This document shows positions 54,220-63,569 of a DNA stretch of 64,000 bases, one piece after another. Position 1 is the first letter of the stretch. Every line of letters starts with the position of its first letter. Source of the stretch: Accumulibacter jenkinsii (GTDB lineage: Bacteria > Pseudomonadota > Gammaproteobacteria > Burkholderiales > Rhodocyclaceae); NCBI GenBank assembly GCA_036625225.1, contig JAZKUF010000001.1, positions 992,001 through 1,056,000 of the forward strand. The letters run 5' to 3'. Under the pieces are notes generated by a model that did no database searches, had not been told where the DNA came from, and saw only the letters and a list, made by a program, of their open reading frames with translations. Both the position numbers and the translations under genes were made by a program.

Positions 54220-56043
54220 TCAATCCATCCCGACACTGGCTTCGATACGAAAGAATTGCTGCGAGATGCGTTTCGCTTCACCGCGATGATCGTTATGCGC
54301 GTCATCGGTCAGATCGAAGTCAATGCGGGACGACTGGACAGCACGACAGGTCATGTAGGCCTTGACTTCCTGGTTGCTCAGATCGTCGAGATGATCGTTG
54401 AGAAGCGCCACCAGGGTCGCCTTGCGCCGGAAGAGTTCCGTATGTCCCGTGAAATTGCTGGCCCGCTCGGCGATCAGGGTTCTGGCGCAATTCACGAAAT
54501 CCTGGCTTGCGCACCATGCCGGCAGTGGCAGTTCGTGCAGTCGATGCGCGTCCCGTCCCAGGTCATCGTCCAGCTGCAGAATGGCCAGAAGCAGTTCTTC
54601 CAGATAGGTCTGTGCATGTTGATAGATCGGCTGCTCGCATGTTTCACAGAGCGGGGCGAGCGCCGAGAGCATCCATTCCAGGAGGTTGCCCCGCGATTCC
54701 CGTTGCTGCTTCACCAGTGCCAGGTCTTCTGCCCTCATACGCTCGAAGGGAACACCGACAGCACGACAGGTCTGTGCATCCCAGGCCGCCAGCAGATCGG
54801 CATCGGAGGTCAATGGCTGCTTGCTCTGCGGCATGAGGTCGCCCCGCACGAGCAGGCGATTTTCACGCTCGTCATAGGCAAAGCTGATGCGGCGGTAGGC
54901 GATCGGCCAGTCCGACATGGAGCTGACATTCAGTTCGAGTAACGGCTGGGTGGCCAGAACCCGATGTTCGGCCCAGAAACCCGTGTGCGTGTGTGCCGAA
55001 AGATACACCAGGGGATGCTCCAGCATGCGCATCAGGGCGCGCAGCATGACCCGTGTATACAGCCCCAGCGAGTTCCAGTTGTGATGGCCTGCGAAGATGA
55101 CGATATCTTTTCGTTCAATGGATTCGGAGACCCATTTCGTCACCGCGGCAATCTGATCCGGGTGAATGTGGCCCCTGCTGCCGGGACTGCGGCCCATGAT
55201 GGCGTCCCAGGCGCTGACCAGTGGCCCGGCCTGATTGGTGTCGAGTCCTATGACGATCACATCGCGCCTGGCGCCCGCGGCGCGGGGCAGCTTGATGCGC
55301 TGCGCCAGATAGGAGTCGGCATAGGCAATGCCGTCCAGCAGTTTGGCCTCAATGCCGGACAGGAAGGCGTCCGGATCGGGGCTGCGCCAGCTCGCGACAT
55401 GGACGCCGTTCTGTGGCGGCGGGCTCAAGCCCGGCTTGGCGGGCACGCGCCTGGTGTGCTCGGTGATGTACAGCGAGATGAAATCACGTTTGCTAAAGGC
55501 TTCGTTGTCGGTCTTGTGCTTGAGGTCATCGGGGGCCGCACCACGCCGACAGGCACGATTCCATTTGCGGGCATCGGCATCCGACTCGATGGCAAGCAGG
55601 CTGTAGGCATAGATACCGAACATCAGGCCGTCATGATTGCCGGGAAGGATGGCTCCGGGATGGGGGGCCGCCCTGAAAATTCGCGCCATGCGATCGGCTT
55701 CGATCCGGCACGACAGGTCCATGACATCCCCCAGGTGAATGAATGGCTCGTCGGGATGGCTGGCCAACGCCCACTCCATGACCCGACGGCCGAACAGGGT
55801 TTGCTCAGGCGGGCGTTGCGCCACTTCAACATAGGCGTCGACGGCGCTGTCGTTGTCGTGCATCGGGTAACCCGTAGACAGATGCTCCTGAGTATCGCCC
55901 AAGGCCACGAAAGGCGTGGTCAGTTGCTGGTAGCTTCCCTCGGGGTCAATGCCTGGACCCGGTTGTGGAATAAAGCCGGCACAAGCGCTCAGCAGCGTGA
56001 CAAAAGCCAGGCAGGACAGTGAATGAAACGAAATGTTGATCAT
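54220..56043 (-). CDS. Lipoprotein metallophosphoesterase of unknown substrate
   Basis: Large calcineurin-like phosphoesterase (607 aa) anchored as a lipoprotein: signal peptide with lipobox LLSAC (C21). Metal-binding motifs occur in order: ALGDTQ (49-50), HLGDVMD (105-106), GNHD (135-138), AGHHNWNS and SAHTHTG. The C-terminal 200 residues have no recognised domain and contain four cysteines that may form disulfides. The ribosome binding site at ATG 56043 is weak. It is transcribed alone or after the secreted protease. A phosphate-scavenging or envelope role is possible, but nothing fixes the substrate. Confidence 0.85.
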   Translation of the reverse strand: MINISFHSLSCLAFVTLLSACAGFIPQPGPGIDPEGSYQQLTTPFVALGDTQEHLSTGYPMHDNDSAVDAYVEVAQRPPEQTLFGRRVMEWALASHPDEPFIHLGDVMDLSCRIEADRMARIFRAAPHPGAILPGNHDGLMFGIYAYSLLAIESDADARKWNRACRRGAAPDDLKHKTDNEAFSKRDFISLYITEHTRRVPAKPGLSPPPQNGVHVASWRSPDPDAFLSGIEAKLLDGIAYADSYLAQRIKLPRAAGARRDVIVIGLDTNQAGPLVSAWDAIMGRSPGSRGHIHPDQIAAVTKWVSESIERKDIVIFAGHHNWNSLGLYTRVMLRALMRMLEHPLVYLSAHTHTGFWAEHRVLATQPLLELNVSSMSDWPIAYRRISFAYDERENRLLVRGDLMPQSKQPLTSDADLLAAWDAQTCRAVGVPFERMRAEDLALVKQQRESRGNLLEWMLSALAPLCETCEQPIYQHAQTYLEELLLAILQLDDDLGRDAHRLHELPLPAWCASQDFVNCARTLIAERASNFTGHTELFRRKATLVALLNDHLDDLSNQEVKAYMTCRAVQSSRIDFDLTDDAHNDHRGEAKRISQQFFRIEASVGMD

Positions 56044-56226
56044 GATCCGGGCCCCGGTGTCAGACTGCTTGTCGCCCCGACAGACTCCCCAACGGTTTCA
56101 TCACCGTCCCTTCCGGGCGGCGCCTGTCGCCGCCTGCAGTGCCCGTCCCGCAGCCGGATCAGGCACCCGGCACCAGCCCCCGTAGCAACCCTCTGACCCC
56201 CAGTGGAGAACAACGCGCGAGTGCGG

Positions 56227-56246
56227 GTCGGCGCAGCTGCGCCGAC
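56227..56246. repeat. Perfect 20-bp palindrome
   Basis: GTCGGCGCAGCTGCGCCGAC reads the same on both strands. It lies 42 bases after the stop of the secreted subtilase gene, in the 245-base gap before the phosphoesterase gene, where no other feature is seen. It may form an RNA hairpin that ends or protects the protease mRNA, although no T-tract follows, or act as an operator for the phosphoesterase gene. Confidence 0.75.
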
Positions 56247-56288
56247 AGGCGTGCCAACCGGCGATTCTACTGTGCTTCCCGTCTTTGA

Positions 56289-59258
56289 TCAGACAAAAAG
56301 GAAATCGCTGCTGTCGAGGTTCGACAGCCCGACGACCCTGATCTGCTCGCCGCCAAAAGCAAGCAAGGTGTCCGCGCCGGTGATATCGACGTTGGTGTCG
56401 CCATCGTTCAGGATGCCATCGCCGTTGGTATCGAGGTCGGAAAAATCCGTCACCCCGAGCGCCATGCTGAGTTCAATCACGTCTTCACCGGAGATGAAGT
56501 CGCGGATCCTGTCCTGACCAAAGCCGCTGCCAAAGAAAAACGTGTCCCATCCTCCCCCACCGAAAAGAATATCGTTGCCGAAACCGCCGATCAGCGTGTC
56601 GACGCCGGCGTTGCCGCGCAGTGTGTTGGCGAGTTCGTTGCCGGTAAGGATGGCTGCCGTCGCGGCATTCAGGGTCAGGTTTTCGACGTTGGCCGAGAGC
56701 GTGTAGTCGCCGTAGCAGTAGACGGTGTCGGTTCCCTCACCGGCCAGTTCGACGATCGTGTCGCCGATCCCCACCACATAAAGGTCGTTGCCGAGCCCGC
56801 CGGTGAGAACATTGGCGGCGCTGTTGGCGTAACCGGAGAGGGTGTTGGCGAGTTCGTTGCCGGTGCCGTTGACGGCCGCGCTGCCGGTCAGATAGAGACG
56901 TTCGAGATGGGCGCCGAGGCTCCAGTCGAGGCTGCTGTAGATGCTGTCGCTGCCCTGGCCGGCAAGTTCGACCGCCGTGTCGCCGGCACCGACATAATAG
57001 AGATCGTTGCCGAGCCCCCCGGTGAGGACATTGGCGGCAGCGCTGGTGTGACCGCCGAGGGTATTGTTGAGCTCGTTGCCGGTGCCGTTGATGGCCGCGT
57101 TGCCGGTCAGATAGAGCCGCTCGAGAGAGGCGCCCAGGGTCCAGCTGACCCCGCTGAAGACGCTGTCGGTGCCCTGCCCTGCGAGTTCGAGGACCGTGTC
57201 GCCGACCCCGACGTAATAGCGGTCGCTGCCGAAACCGCCAATCAGCGTGTCGGCACCGGCGCCGCCGTCGAAAACGTCGCTGCCTCCGCCGCCGGTCAAC
57301 AGGTTGGCCAGCGCATTGCCGGTGGCGACGAAATTGCCCGTACCAGTGTAGGTGAGATTCTCCAGCTCGGCGCCGAGCTGGTACGACGCGCGGGCCGTCC
57401 GCACCGTGTCCGTGCCGCCGCCCGCGTGCTCGACGATCACGTCGCCGAGCGCATCGACGATGTAGACATCATTCCCCGGGCCACCCTCGAGGGTGTCGTT
57501 GCCGGCGCCGCCATCGAGCAGGTCATTGCCCCGCCAGCCGCGCAGCAGGTTCGCCGCGGCGTTGCCGATCAGCACGTCATTGCCGTCGCCGGTGTCGGCG
57601 TTCTCGATCGTGGTCGCGGCGGCGAGGGTCAGGTTCTGCCCGGCAAGCATGCCGGTATATCCGGGACGCAGATCGAGCAGGGTGTCGGTGGTGACCGCCG
57701 CCGCATTGATCGTGTCGACGCCGCCGAGGTCGGCGAGCGTCCTGCGCGTCGCGTCGGCGGCAGCAAGGGTGCCAAACTCGTTGGTATAGACGTAGGTATC
57801 ATCGCCGGCCGGGTCGCCGTAGGCGCGCAGCGCCCAGGTGTTCAAGGAGCCGGATCCGCCGGCCTGGGTATCGGTCACGGTCAGTGTCCAGTTGCCGCCG
57901 GAAAGTTCACCCCAGTCGCGGGTCGTCGAAAAGGTGAAGTAGATGCTCGACTGGGACGTTGCCGGGTTATGCACCAGGAGACTCTGGGTGCCGTCCGGGG
58001 CACCGAGGGTGATCCTCAGCTGGCCGATGTTCGCGTGCTGCAGGGCGATGTCCACTTCGACCCGGTCGATGCGCAGGCCCGGCTGCAGCACGATCGTACT
58101 GACGGCGCTGCCGAGGTCGGGAATCAGTACCTTCTCCGAGTGCACGCCGGTGACCGCCCATTCATTGGCCGAAGTCGACTGATTTTGCCAGCTCTCCGCG
58201 ACCCGCACTGCGGCATGGGCGTTGACCAGACCGAAACCGTAATCGTGGCTGACGTGCATTGCCCCACCATTCCAGTTGTCGGCGCCGTTGTCCGCCCAGC
58301 TCGCCGGACTGCCGGTTCGGACGGCCGTCGCCGCGAGGATTTCCTGAACATCCCGCCAGCCGAGCCCCGGATTGGCGTCGAGCATCAGCGCCGCGACGCC
58401 ACTGACGATCGGCGACGAAAACGAGGTCCCGCTCAGGGTCGCATAATCGCCGCTCGAGTAGCCCAGGGAACCCGGACGATCAGTGGTCTTGATGCCATTG
58501 CCAGGGGCCGCGACCAGCAGCGCCGCGCCCGGCGTCGAGTAGCTGGAAACGTTGCCCGCACTATCCGTGGCGGCGACGGCGACGACGCCACGATGGTTCT
58601 GGAAGCCGTGATAGTTGACGTCCTGACCCTGTGCCCGGCTATTGCCGGCGGAGAAGACAACGACCGTCCCCAGCCCGCCGCGGCCGACGTCGAGCGCATT
58701 CTGCAGCGCGTCGCCGAGCGGGGCGTAGGTCGAATTGAGAAAGTTGTCGCTGAAATAACCCTCGAAACCCCAGCTGTTGTTGGCCACATCGACTGCGCTC
58801 AGCCGCTGGAAAGCACTCAGAATCTGGCTCAGCGAACCGTTGCTTCCATAACCGATGCGGTAGCCGACGAGGGTGGCCTCCGGCGCGACCCCGGCACCGC
58901 CGATCCCGTTGTCGAGCGCCGCCGCAATGACGCCGGCCACGGCCGTGCCATGCTTGTCCGTCGGGTCACTCGCATAGGCGTCGAAATCCCGGTTGCGGGT
59001 ATCGTAGTCGAGCGAGGCGTCGTAGTTGGGCGCGAGGTCGGGGTGCAGATAGTCGATGCCGTCGTCGATCACGGCTACCTTCACGCCGGCACCGCGGTAA
59101 TCGTCCCAGACATTGGCGACATTCACCCCCTTGCTGCTGCCGGTTGCGCTCCAGAGGTGCCAGTACCCGGACAGCAGCGGGTCGTTGTAGGTGACTTGGG
59201 GAACGATTTCCACATCACCGGCGAGCGTCGTCGGCGCAACTCGAGCAGGGGCTTTCAT
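56289..59258 (-). CDS. Secreted S8 subtilase with P-domain and RTX-like repeats
   Basis: Serine protease of the subtilisin/kexin family (989 aa). The catalytic triad is D65 (VAVIDDGID), H103 (DKHGTAVAG) and S279 (LSGTSFSSP), with the oxyanion Asn in SAGN. A proprotein-convertase-like P domain follows (about 365-490), then from about 535 repeats of the RTX/hemolysin type, including GGAGNDTLEGGPGNDVY and GGLGNDLYYVG with a longer period of about 80 residues. There is no Sec signal, as expected for type I secretion by a C-terminal signal. No transporter genes are near. GAGG precedes ATG 59258. Confidence 0.93.
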   Translation of the reverse strand: MKAPARVAPTTLAGDVEIVPQVTYNDPLLSGYWHLWSATGSSKGVNVANVWDDYRGAGVKVAVIDDGIDYLHPDLAPNYDASLDYDTRNRDFDAYASDPTDKHGTAVAGVIAAALDNGIGGAGVAPEATLVGYRIGYGSNGSLSQILSAFQRLSAVDVANNSWGFEGYFSDNFLNSTYAPLGDALQNALDVGRGGLGTVVVFSAGNSRAQGQDVNYHGFQNHRGVVAVAATDSAGNVSSYSTPGAALLVAAPGNGIKTTDRPGSLGYSSGDYATLSGTSFSSPIVSGVAALMLDANPGLGWRDVQEILAATAVRTGSPASWADNGADNWNGGAMHVSHDYGFGLVNAHAAVRVAESWQNQSTSANEWAVTGVHSEKVLIPDLGSAVSTIVLQPGLRIDRVEVDIALQHANIGQLRITLGAPDGTQSLLVHNPATSQSSIYFTFSTTRDWGELSGGNWTLTVTDTQAGGSGSLNTWALRAYGDPAGDDTYVYTNEFGTLAAADATRRTLADLGGVDTINAAAVTTDTLLDLRPGYTGMLAGQNLTLAAATTIENADTGDGNDVLIGNAAANLLRGWRGNDLLDGGAGNDTLEGGPGNDVYIVDALGDVIVEHAGGGTDTVRTARASYQLGAELENLTYTGTGNFVATGNALANLLTGGGGSDVFDGGAGADTLIGGFGSDRYYVGVGDTVLELAGQGTDSVFSGVSWTLGASLERLYLTGNAAINGTGNELNNTLGGHTSAAANVLTGGLGNDLYYVGAGDTAVELAGQGSDSIYSSLDWSLGAHLERLYLTGSAAVNGTGNELANTLSGYANSAANVLTGGLGNDLYVVGIGDTIVELAGEGTDTVYCYGDYTLSANVENLTLNAATAAILTGNELANTLRGNAGVDTLIGGFGNDILFGGGGWDTFFFGSGFGQDRIRDFISGEDVIELSMALGVTDFSDLDTNGDGILNDGDTNVDITGADTLLAFGGEQIRVVGLSNLDSSDFLFV

Positions 59259-59272
59259 CGGGCAAGATCCTC

Positions 59273-59313
59273 AAAAAACGCGACCACAGATCGCGTTCAC
59301 CACAAAAATGTGG
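59273..59313 (-). promoter_or_regulatory. Two-hairpin leader with terminator-like element before the subtilase
   Basis: Read on the minus strand: CCACA-TTTT-TGTGG (59313-59300), then AACGCGA-TCTGTGG-TCGCGTT (59297-59277) followed by T residues to 59273, directly before the GAGG ribosome binding site. The second hairpin with its T-run is an intrinsic-terminator shape inside the leader. The TGTGG in its loop repeats the 3' arm of the first hairpin, so CCACA has two possible partners. The upstream 100 bases are AT-rich against a GC-rich genome. Confidence 0.55.
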
Positions 59314-59526
59314 CATGTACAGAAGAACTTGGAGACTACAGCGAAGTTTTCATAAATTCTACTGTTGAGATCAAAAAATTAACTGATACAAAGCCTCGCT
59401 GTCGAGCAAGTGCCGTCGACAGCAAACTGCGCCCCCTTCAGTCCGTCACTCCCTCTCGACTCGCCCGGATCGGAGGTGCGAATCGCCGCGCCACCGCGCA
59501 GCAGTTCTTTTCCTTTGCCCTTTCTT

Positions 59527-60534
59527 TCAGAGCTGGTAATAACTGCGATACCAGTCGACAAAGCGGGCGATGCCTGCCGACAAGGGCGTCGCTGGCGCAA
59601 AGTCGATCCAGTCCCGCAGCGCCGAGGTATCGGCCCAGGTCGCCGGCACGTCACCCGGCTGCATCGGCAGCAGGCGCTTGTCGGCCAGCCGCCCGAGCCG
59701 CTGCTCGAGGCAGCCGATGAAGTCCAGCAGGGACACCGGCTGATGGTTGCCGATGTTGAAAACGCGGTACGGCGCGTCGCTCGTCGCCGGGTCGGGATTC
59801 GCTGCGCGGTAGGCCGGGTCAGGCGACGGCAGCCGGTCATTGACCGGCAGCACCGCTTCGACGATGTCATCGACGTAGGTGAAGTCGCGCTGCATCTGGC
59901 CGTGGTTGAAGACATCGATCGGCCGCCCTTCGAGGATCGCCCGGGTGAACAGGAAAGGCGCCATGTCCGGCCGCCCCCAGGGCCCGTAAACGGTGAAGAA
60001 GCGCAGCCCGGTGGTCGGCAGACGGTAGAGATGACTGTAGGTATGCGCCATCAGCTCGTTCGCCTTCTTGGTTGCGGCGTAGAGGCTAACGGGATGATCG
60101 ACATTGTCGCTCTCGGCGAAGGGCATGCGGCTGTTGCCGCCATAGACGCTCGAACTCGAGGCATAGACGAGATGCTCGACGCCGTGCTGGCGGCAGCCTT
60201 CGAGGACGTTCGCGAAACCGACCAGATTGCTGTCCACGTAGGCGGCGGGGTGGGTCAGCGAGTAACGCACGCCGGCCTGCGCCGCGAGATGGATCACCCG
60301 ATCAAAAGCGCTGTTGGCGAAGAGCGCGGCCATCGCCGACCGATCGGCGATATCCATCTCGATGAAGTGGAAATCCCCCTGCCCTGACAGGCAATGGAGC
60401 CGGTCGCGCTTGAGGCGGACATCGTAATAATCATTGAGGTTGTCGATGCCGATCACGCAGTCACCCCGATGAAGAAGGCAGAGCGCAGTCGGCATGCCGA
60501 TGAAACCGGCAGCGCCGGTAACGAGAATTTTCAC
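59527..60534 (-). CDS. NAD-dependent UDP-uronate/hexose 4-epimerase
   Basis: Short-chain sugar-nucleotide epimerase (335 aa) resembling UDP-glucuronate 4-epimerases (CapI/LspL group). Rossmann motif TGAAGFIG at the N-terminus, active-site SSSSVYG and YAATKKANE, and FTVYGPWGRPDMAPFLFTRAI. The start is GTG 60534 after GGGAGAAG, giving MKILVTGAAGFIG. It would supply UDP-galacturonate or a similar precursor for the polysaccharide made by the neighbouring glycosyltransferases. It ends 268 bases before the subtilase gene. Confidence 0.9.
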   Translation of the reverse strand: MKILVTGAAGFIGMPTALCLLHRGDCVIGIDNLNDYYDVRLKRDRLHCLSGQGDFHFIEMDIADRSAMAALFANSAFDRVIHLAAQAGVRYSLTHPAAYVDSNLVGFANVLEGCRQHGVEHLVYASSSSVYGGNSRMPFAESDNVDHPVSLYAATKKANELMAHTYSHLYRLPTTGLRFFTVYGPWGRPDMAPFLFTRAILEGRPIDVFNHGQMQRDFTYVDDIVEAVLPVNDRLPSPDPAYRAANPDPATSDAPYRVFNIGNHQPVSLLDFIGCLEQRLGRLADKRLLPMQPGDVPATWADTSALRDWIDFAPATPLSAGIARFVDWYRSYYQL

Positions 60535-60601
60535 GGACTTCTCCCGAGTGTAGATGCCCGGCCTGCCGGGCGGCATTGAGCGACCGGTGCACCGACGAAG
60601 A

Positions 60602-61390
60602 TCAGTCGGCCAGACCAGTGGCAAAAAAATGCGGGTTTTCGAAGCCCGCCTTGCCGTAGCGCAAGGGCGAACCGTCGTCGACGCGACAGACGCTGCCCCC
60701 CGCGCCAGAGAGCACCGCATGTCCGGCCGCGATGTCCCATTCCATCGTGCGGCCCAGGCGGGGATAGAGATCGGCTTCGCCCGCAGCCACCAGGCACAAC
60801 TTCAGCGACGAACCGGCGCTGGTGGTCGACGCCACCTGGCGGCCGGCGAGAAAAGCGTCGAGCGCAGCGGCGTCACCGTGCGAGCGGCTGGCAACCACCG
60901 TCAGGCCGGTCGCCGGCACGGCACGGCAGCGGATGGCACGGCGCCCGAAGTCGTCCTCAACCGTCGCGCCCAGCGCGCGGCCACCGGCGAAGAGACGGCC
61001 GCCGACGCCCAGCGCCGGCGCCAGCACGACGCCCAGGCACGGCTCGCCATGCTCGATGAGCGCGATGTTCACGGTGAACTCGCCATTGCGGCGGATGAAC
61101 TCCCGGGTGCCGTCGAGCGGATCGACCAGCCAGAAACGCTCGCCGACGCTGGGCACCCTGCCGGCGGCGACCGCCTCTTCGGCGACCACGGGAAGGTCGG
61201 GCGTCAGCGCCGCCAGTCCGGCGAGGATCAGCGCCTCGGCCTTCTCGTCGGCCTCGGTCACCGGCGAATGGTCGCCCTTGCCGCGGACGCTGAAGGCGGT
61301 CGCATAGACCGACATGACCACGGCCCCGGCAGCACGCACCAGGTGGGAAAGCGATTCCAGCAAGCGGACAGGTGACGGAGTGCCGGGCAT
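60602..61390 (-). CDS. cysQ: 3'(2'),5'-bisphosphate nucleotidase CysQ
   Basis: Magnesium-dependent phosphatase of the inositol monophosphatase superfamily (262 aa) that removes phosphate from 3'-phosphoadenosine 5'-phosphate, a by-product of sulfate activation and sulfotransferases. Motifs are VVAEEAV, WLVDPLDGTREFI and EWDIAAGHAVLSGAGG. The start ATG 61390 (MPGTPSPVRLL) gives the normal family length, although no strong ribosome binding site is seen; ATG 61429 is an alternative. It lies 67 bases upstream of the epimerase start, inside the polysaccharide locus. Confidence 0.9.
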   Translation of the reverse strand: MPGTPSPVRLLESLSHLVRAAGAVVMSVYATAFSVRGKGDHSPVTEADEKAEALILAGLAALTPDLPVVAEEAVAAGRVPSVGERFWLVDPLDGTREFIRRNGEFTVNIALIEHGEPCLGVVLAPALGVGGRLFAGGRALGATVEDDFGRRAIRCRAVPATGLTVVASRSHGDAAALDAFLAGRQVASTTSAGSSLKLCLVAAGEADLYPRLGRTMEWDIAAGHAVLSGAGGSVCRVDDGSPLRYGKAGFENPHFFATGLAD

Positions 61391-61537
61391 CGGGCAAAGG
61401 ACTTTCGTGAAAGACTGGCGCCAGATCATGCAGATGAAACATTGTACGCCAACCACCCAGGCCACGCGGACCGCCTGCCGGCGCCGCTTCACGCGCTGCC
61501 GCCGGGTCTGGTGCACCGGTCGAGCGGCGCGCGGGAA

Positions 61538-62281
61538 CTAAAAGAACTGCCCCACCTTGCTCAGGTTCTTCCAGAGCAGCGCGCCCACGCCGCCGACGGC
61601 GTGGCGACGCAGGGCGGCATAGTCCTCGATGCTCTTGCGCAGGATGCGCGCGACCGAAGCATTGCTTTCGCCGCCGACCCGCATTCTGACCAGCACTGCC
61701 GGGATATACGCGAGGCGGATCCTGCCTTTCGCGAGGTAGCGCAGGACCGCGTCGTAATCGGCGGCGATCCGGTAACGGGTATCGAAAGCGCCCAGTTTCT
61801 CGATCACCGAGCGTCTGAGATAGAGCGTCGGATGCGGCGGCATCCAGCCCCAGGCCAGGCGGGTCGGCGTGTAATCGCCAGCCCGCCAGTGGCGGATGAT
61901 GCGAGCGGGGTCATCGCGGGCAACATAGTCGAGATCGCCATAGACGCCATCGATTGCCGGGTCATCGAAAGCGGCCGCGACGCGCGGCAGGACCCATTCA
62001 TCGGCATAGCAATCGTCCGAGTGCATGAGGCCGACGACGTCGCCGGTGGCGTGCCTCAGTCCCTTGTTCAGGGCATCGTAAGTGCCGCTGTCGGGCTCGC
62101 TGATGAGCACCGAGAAATGCGCCCGCTGTGCCTCGAGAATCGGCAAGGTCCCGTCGGTCGACGCCCCGTCGATGACGATATGTTCCACTTCCCGCCAGCG
62201 CTGGGCGCGTACACTGGCCAGGGCCAGCGCGATCGTCCCCACCCGATTCAATACCGCAGTAATGATCGAAATCCGCAACAT
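61538..62281 (-). CDS. Glycosyltransferase family 2
   Basis: GT-A fold sugar transferase (247 aa) with ISIITAVLNRV at the N-terminus, the nucleotide-sugar motif VIDGASTDGTL and the metal-binding MHSDD. The conserved PDSGTYDALNKGL and later PHPTLYLRRSVIEKLGAFD resemble WcaE/WcaA-like enzymes of capsule or exopolysaccharide synthesis. ATG 62281 follows GGAGGG at seven bases. It probably adds one sugar to a lipid-linked repeat unit; donor and acceptor are unknown. Confidence 0.9.
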   Translation of the reverse strand: MLRISIITAVLNRVGTIALALASVRAQRWREVEHIVIDGASTDGTLPILEAQRAHFSVLISEPDSGTYDALNKGLRHATGDVVGLMHSDDCYADEWVLPRVAAAFDDPAIDGVYGDLDYVARDDPARIIRHWRAGDYTPTRLAWGWMPPHPTLYLRRSVIEKLGAFDTRYRIAADYDAVLRYLAKGRIRLAYIPAVLVRMRVGGESNASVARILRKSIEDYAALRRHAVGGVGALLWKNLSKVGQFF

Positions 62282-62432
62282 GGAATGTCCCTCCGGCAGG
62301 ATTGCAGAGAATCGCTGGACGCCGATGATGTTGGCTGCGAGTTCAAGGCGATGGATAGGGCAGCGGATGGGCACTCCAGCGAAGGAAACGGCCGGGCTGG
62401 CATGATCGGTGTGTCTCGAGTCGCCATGGCCG

Positions 62433-63569
62433 TCAGTACCGAGCAACCAGTTCTCGATAAAGATCGAGATAGGCCCAACCAATGGTTGGCAGAGACAGGT
62501 GACGCGCGGCATAGGTGGCCGCGCTGGATGAATAATTCCGGTAATCGGCAGCGATTCTGAGCGCGCTGTCGACGAAGCCTTGCCCGGCAGCGGGCCGGTT
62601 TGACCAGAAGTCGACCAGAGCACCGGTGCTGCCGTCGAGATAGCTGTCCATGCCGCAGCCGCCTTGTGCGATCACCGGGCGACCATGCGCCAGCGCCTCG
62701 CACAGGGTATTGGGCGAATTGTCGAGCCGCGACGGACAGAGCAGGATATCGAAGCTGTCGAAGACACGCGCCAGTTGCGCCCGATCGAAAGGCCCGTGAC
62801 CGACCACCTCGACGCGGGAAAGTCGAGGCAGTTGCTCGTTCGTGATCCTGCCGTAGAGATGCAGGCAGACGCGTACGCCCTGCCTCGCCAGCGCCTCGAG
62901 GCGAGGCAGGGCGGTGCGCAGACCCTTGCGCGGATCGAGGACATGGGTGGCAATGAAACCGAAGCGCAGAACGCCCGGATTCACCGCCGCTCGGGAGACG
63001 TTTTTCGGGATCGCCACCGCGTTGCGAATGATCCGGATGCGACCCGGGTCGGGCGCATGACGCGCCAGCAGATCGCCGAGCCACGCCGAAGGGGCGACCC
63101 GTACGTCGGGCAACTCGGCACCGGAAAACACGCTCGTCTTCAGCAGCCACTGCGCGCTGAGTGGCCCCTTGCCCGGTGACATGGCGTAGTGATGGGGGCC
63201 GTGATAGGGCCAGAAATCGCTCATCCGGTGCACCACCGGGCAGGGCAGGTGGCGCAGATCGGCGAAGCGGATGACATTTCCCGAGACATCGCAAAGCTGG
63301 ACGAGGTCGGGCCGGTGCGCGGCGACCAGCTCCGGCAGCCGAAAAACCGGCGGCGCCAGTCGCAGGCAGTGGGTTTCCGCATCGAAGAAAACGTGCTCGA
63401 AGACGCGTTCAGCCAGGCGTGCCCCCCCGTGCCAGCACCGCTTCTGCGCCGCGTAAGCGTCGAGCCGGACCACCTCGATGCCGACCGACTCCAGCGCGCG
63501 CGCGAGATTGCCGGCCCCACTGGCCGAACCACCGGCGCTGAAACTTTTGGTGACAAGAAGAATTTTCAT
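62433..63569 (-). CDS. Glycosyltransferase family 4 (group 1)
   Basis: GT-B fold sugar transferase (378 aa). The N-terminal domain begins MKILLVTKSFSAGGSASGAG and the C-terminal domain has the donor-site stretch CPSRLDNSPNTLCEALAHGRPVIA, with E in the usual place (ExxxxGxP-like). It is a cytoplasmic or membrane-associated enzyme of the same polysaccharide locus, 151 bases upstream of the family 2 enzyme. Sugar specificity cannot be read. Confidence 0.9.
   Translation of the reverse strand: MKILLVTKSFSAGGSASGAGNLARALESVGIEVVRLDAYAAQKRCWHGGARLAERVFEHVFFDAETHCLRLAPPVFRLPELVAAHRPDLVQLCDVSGNVIRFADLRHLPCPVVHRMSDFWPYHGPHHYAMSPGKGPLSAQWLLKTSVFSGAELPDVRVAPSAWLGDLLARHAPDPGRIRIIRNAVAIPKNVSRAAVNPGVLRFGFIATHVLDPRKGLRTALPRLEALARQGVRVCLHLYGRITNEQLPRLSRVEVVGHGPFDRAQLARVFDSFDILLCPSRLDNSPNTLCEALAHGRPVIAQGGCGMDSYLDGSTGALVDFWSNRPAAGQGFVDSALRIAADYRNYSSSAATYAARHLSLPTIGWAYLDLYRELVARY

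Noticed and set aside
56550..57560. Regular repeats that might look like a CRISPR array or satellite
   Set aside because: They encode in-frame glycine/aspartate RTX-type repeats of the subtilase and diverge in sequence as coding repeats do.
56907..59720. 937-aa open frame on the plus strand
   Set aside because: It is antisense to the subtilase, and its periodic sequence mirrors the RTX repeats on the other strand.
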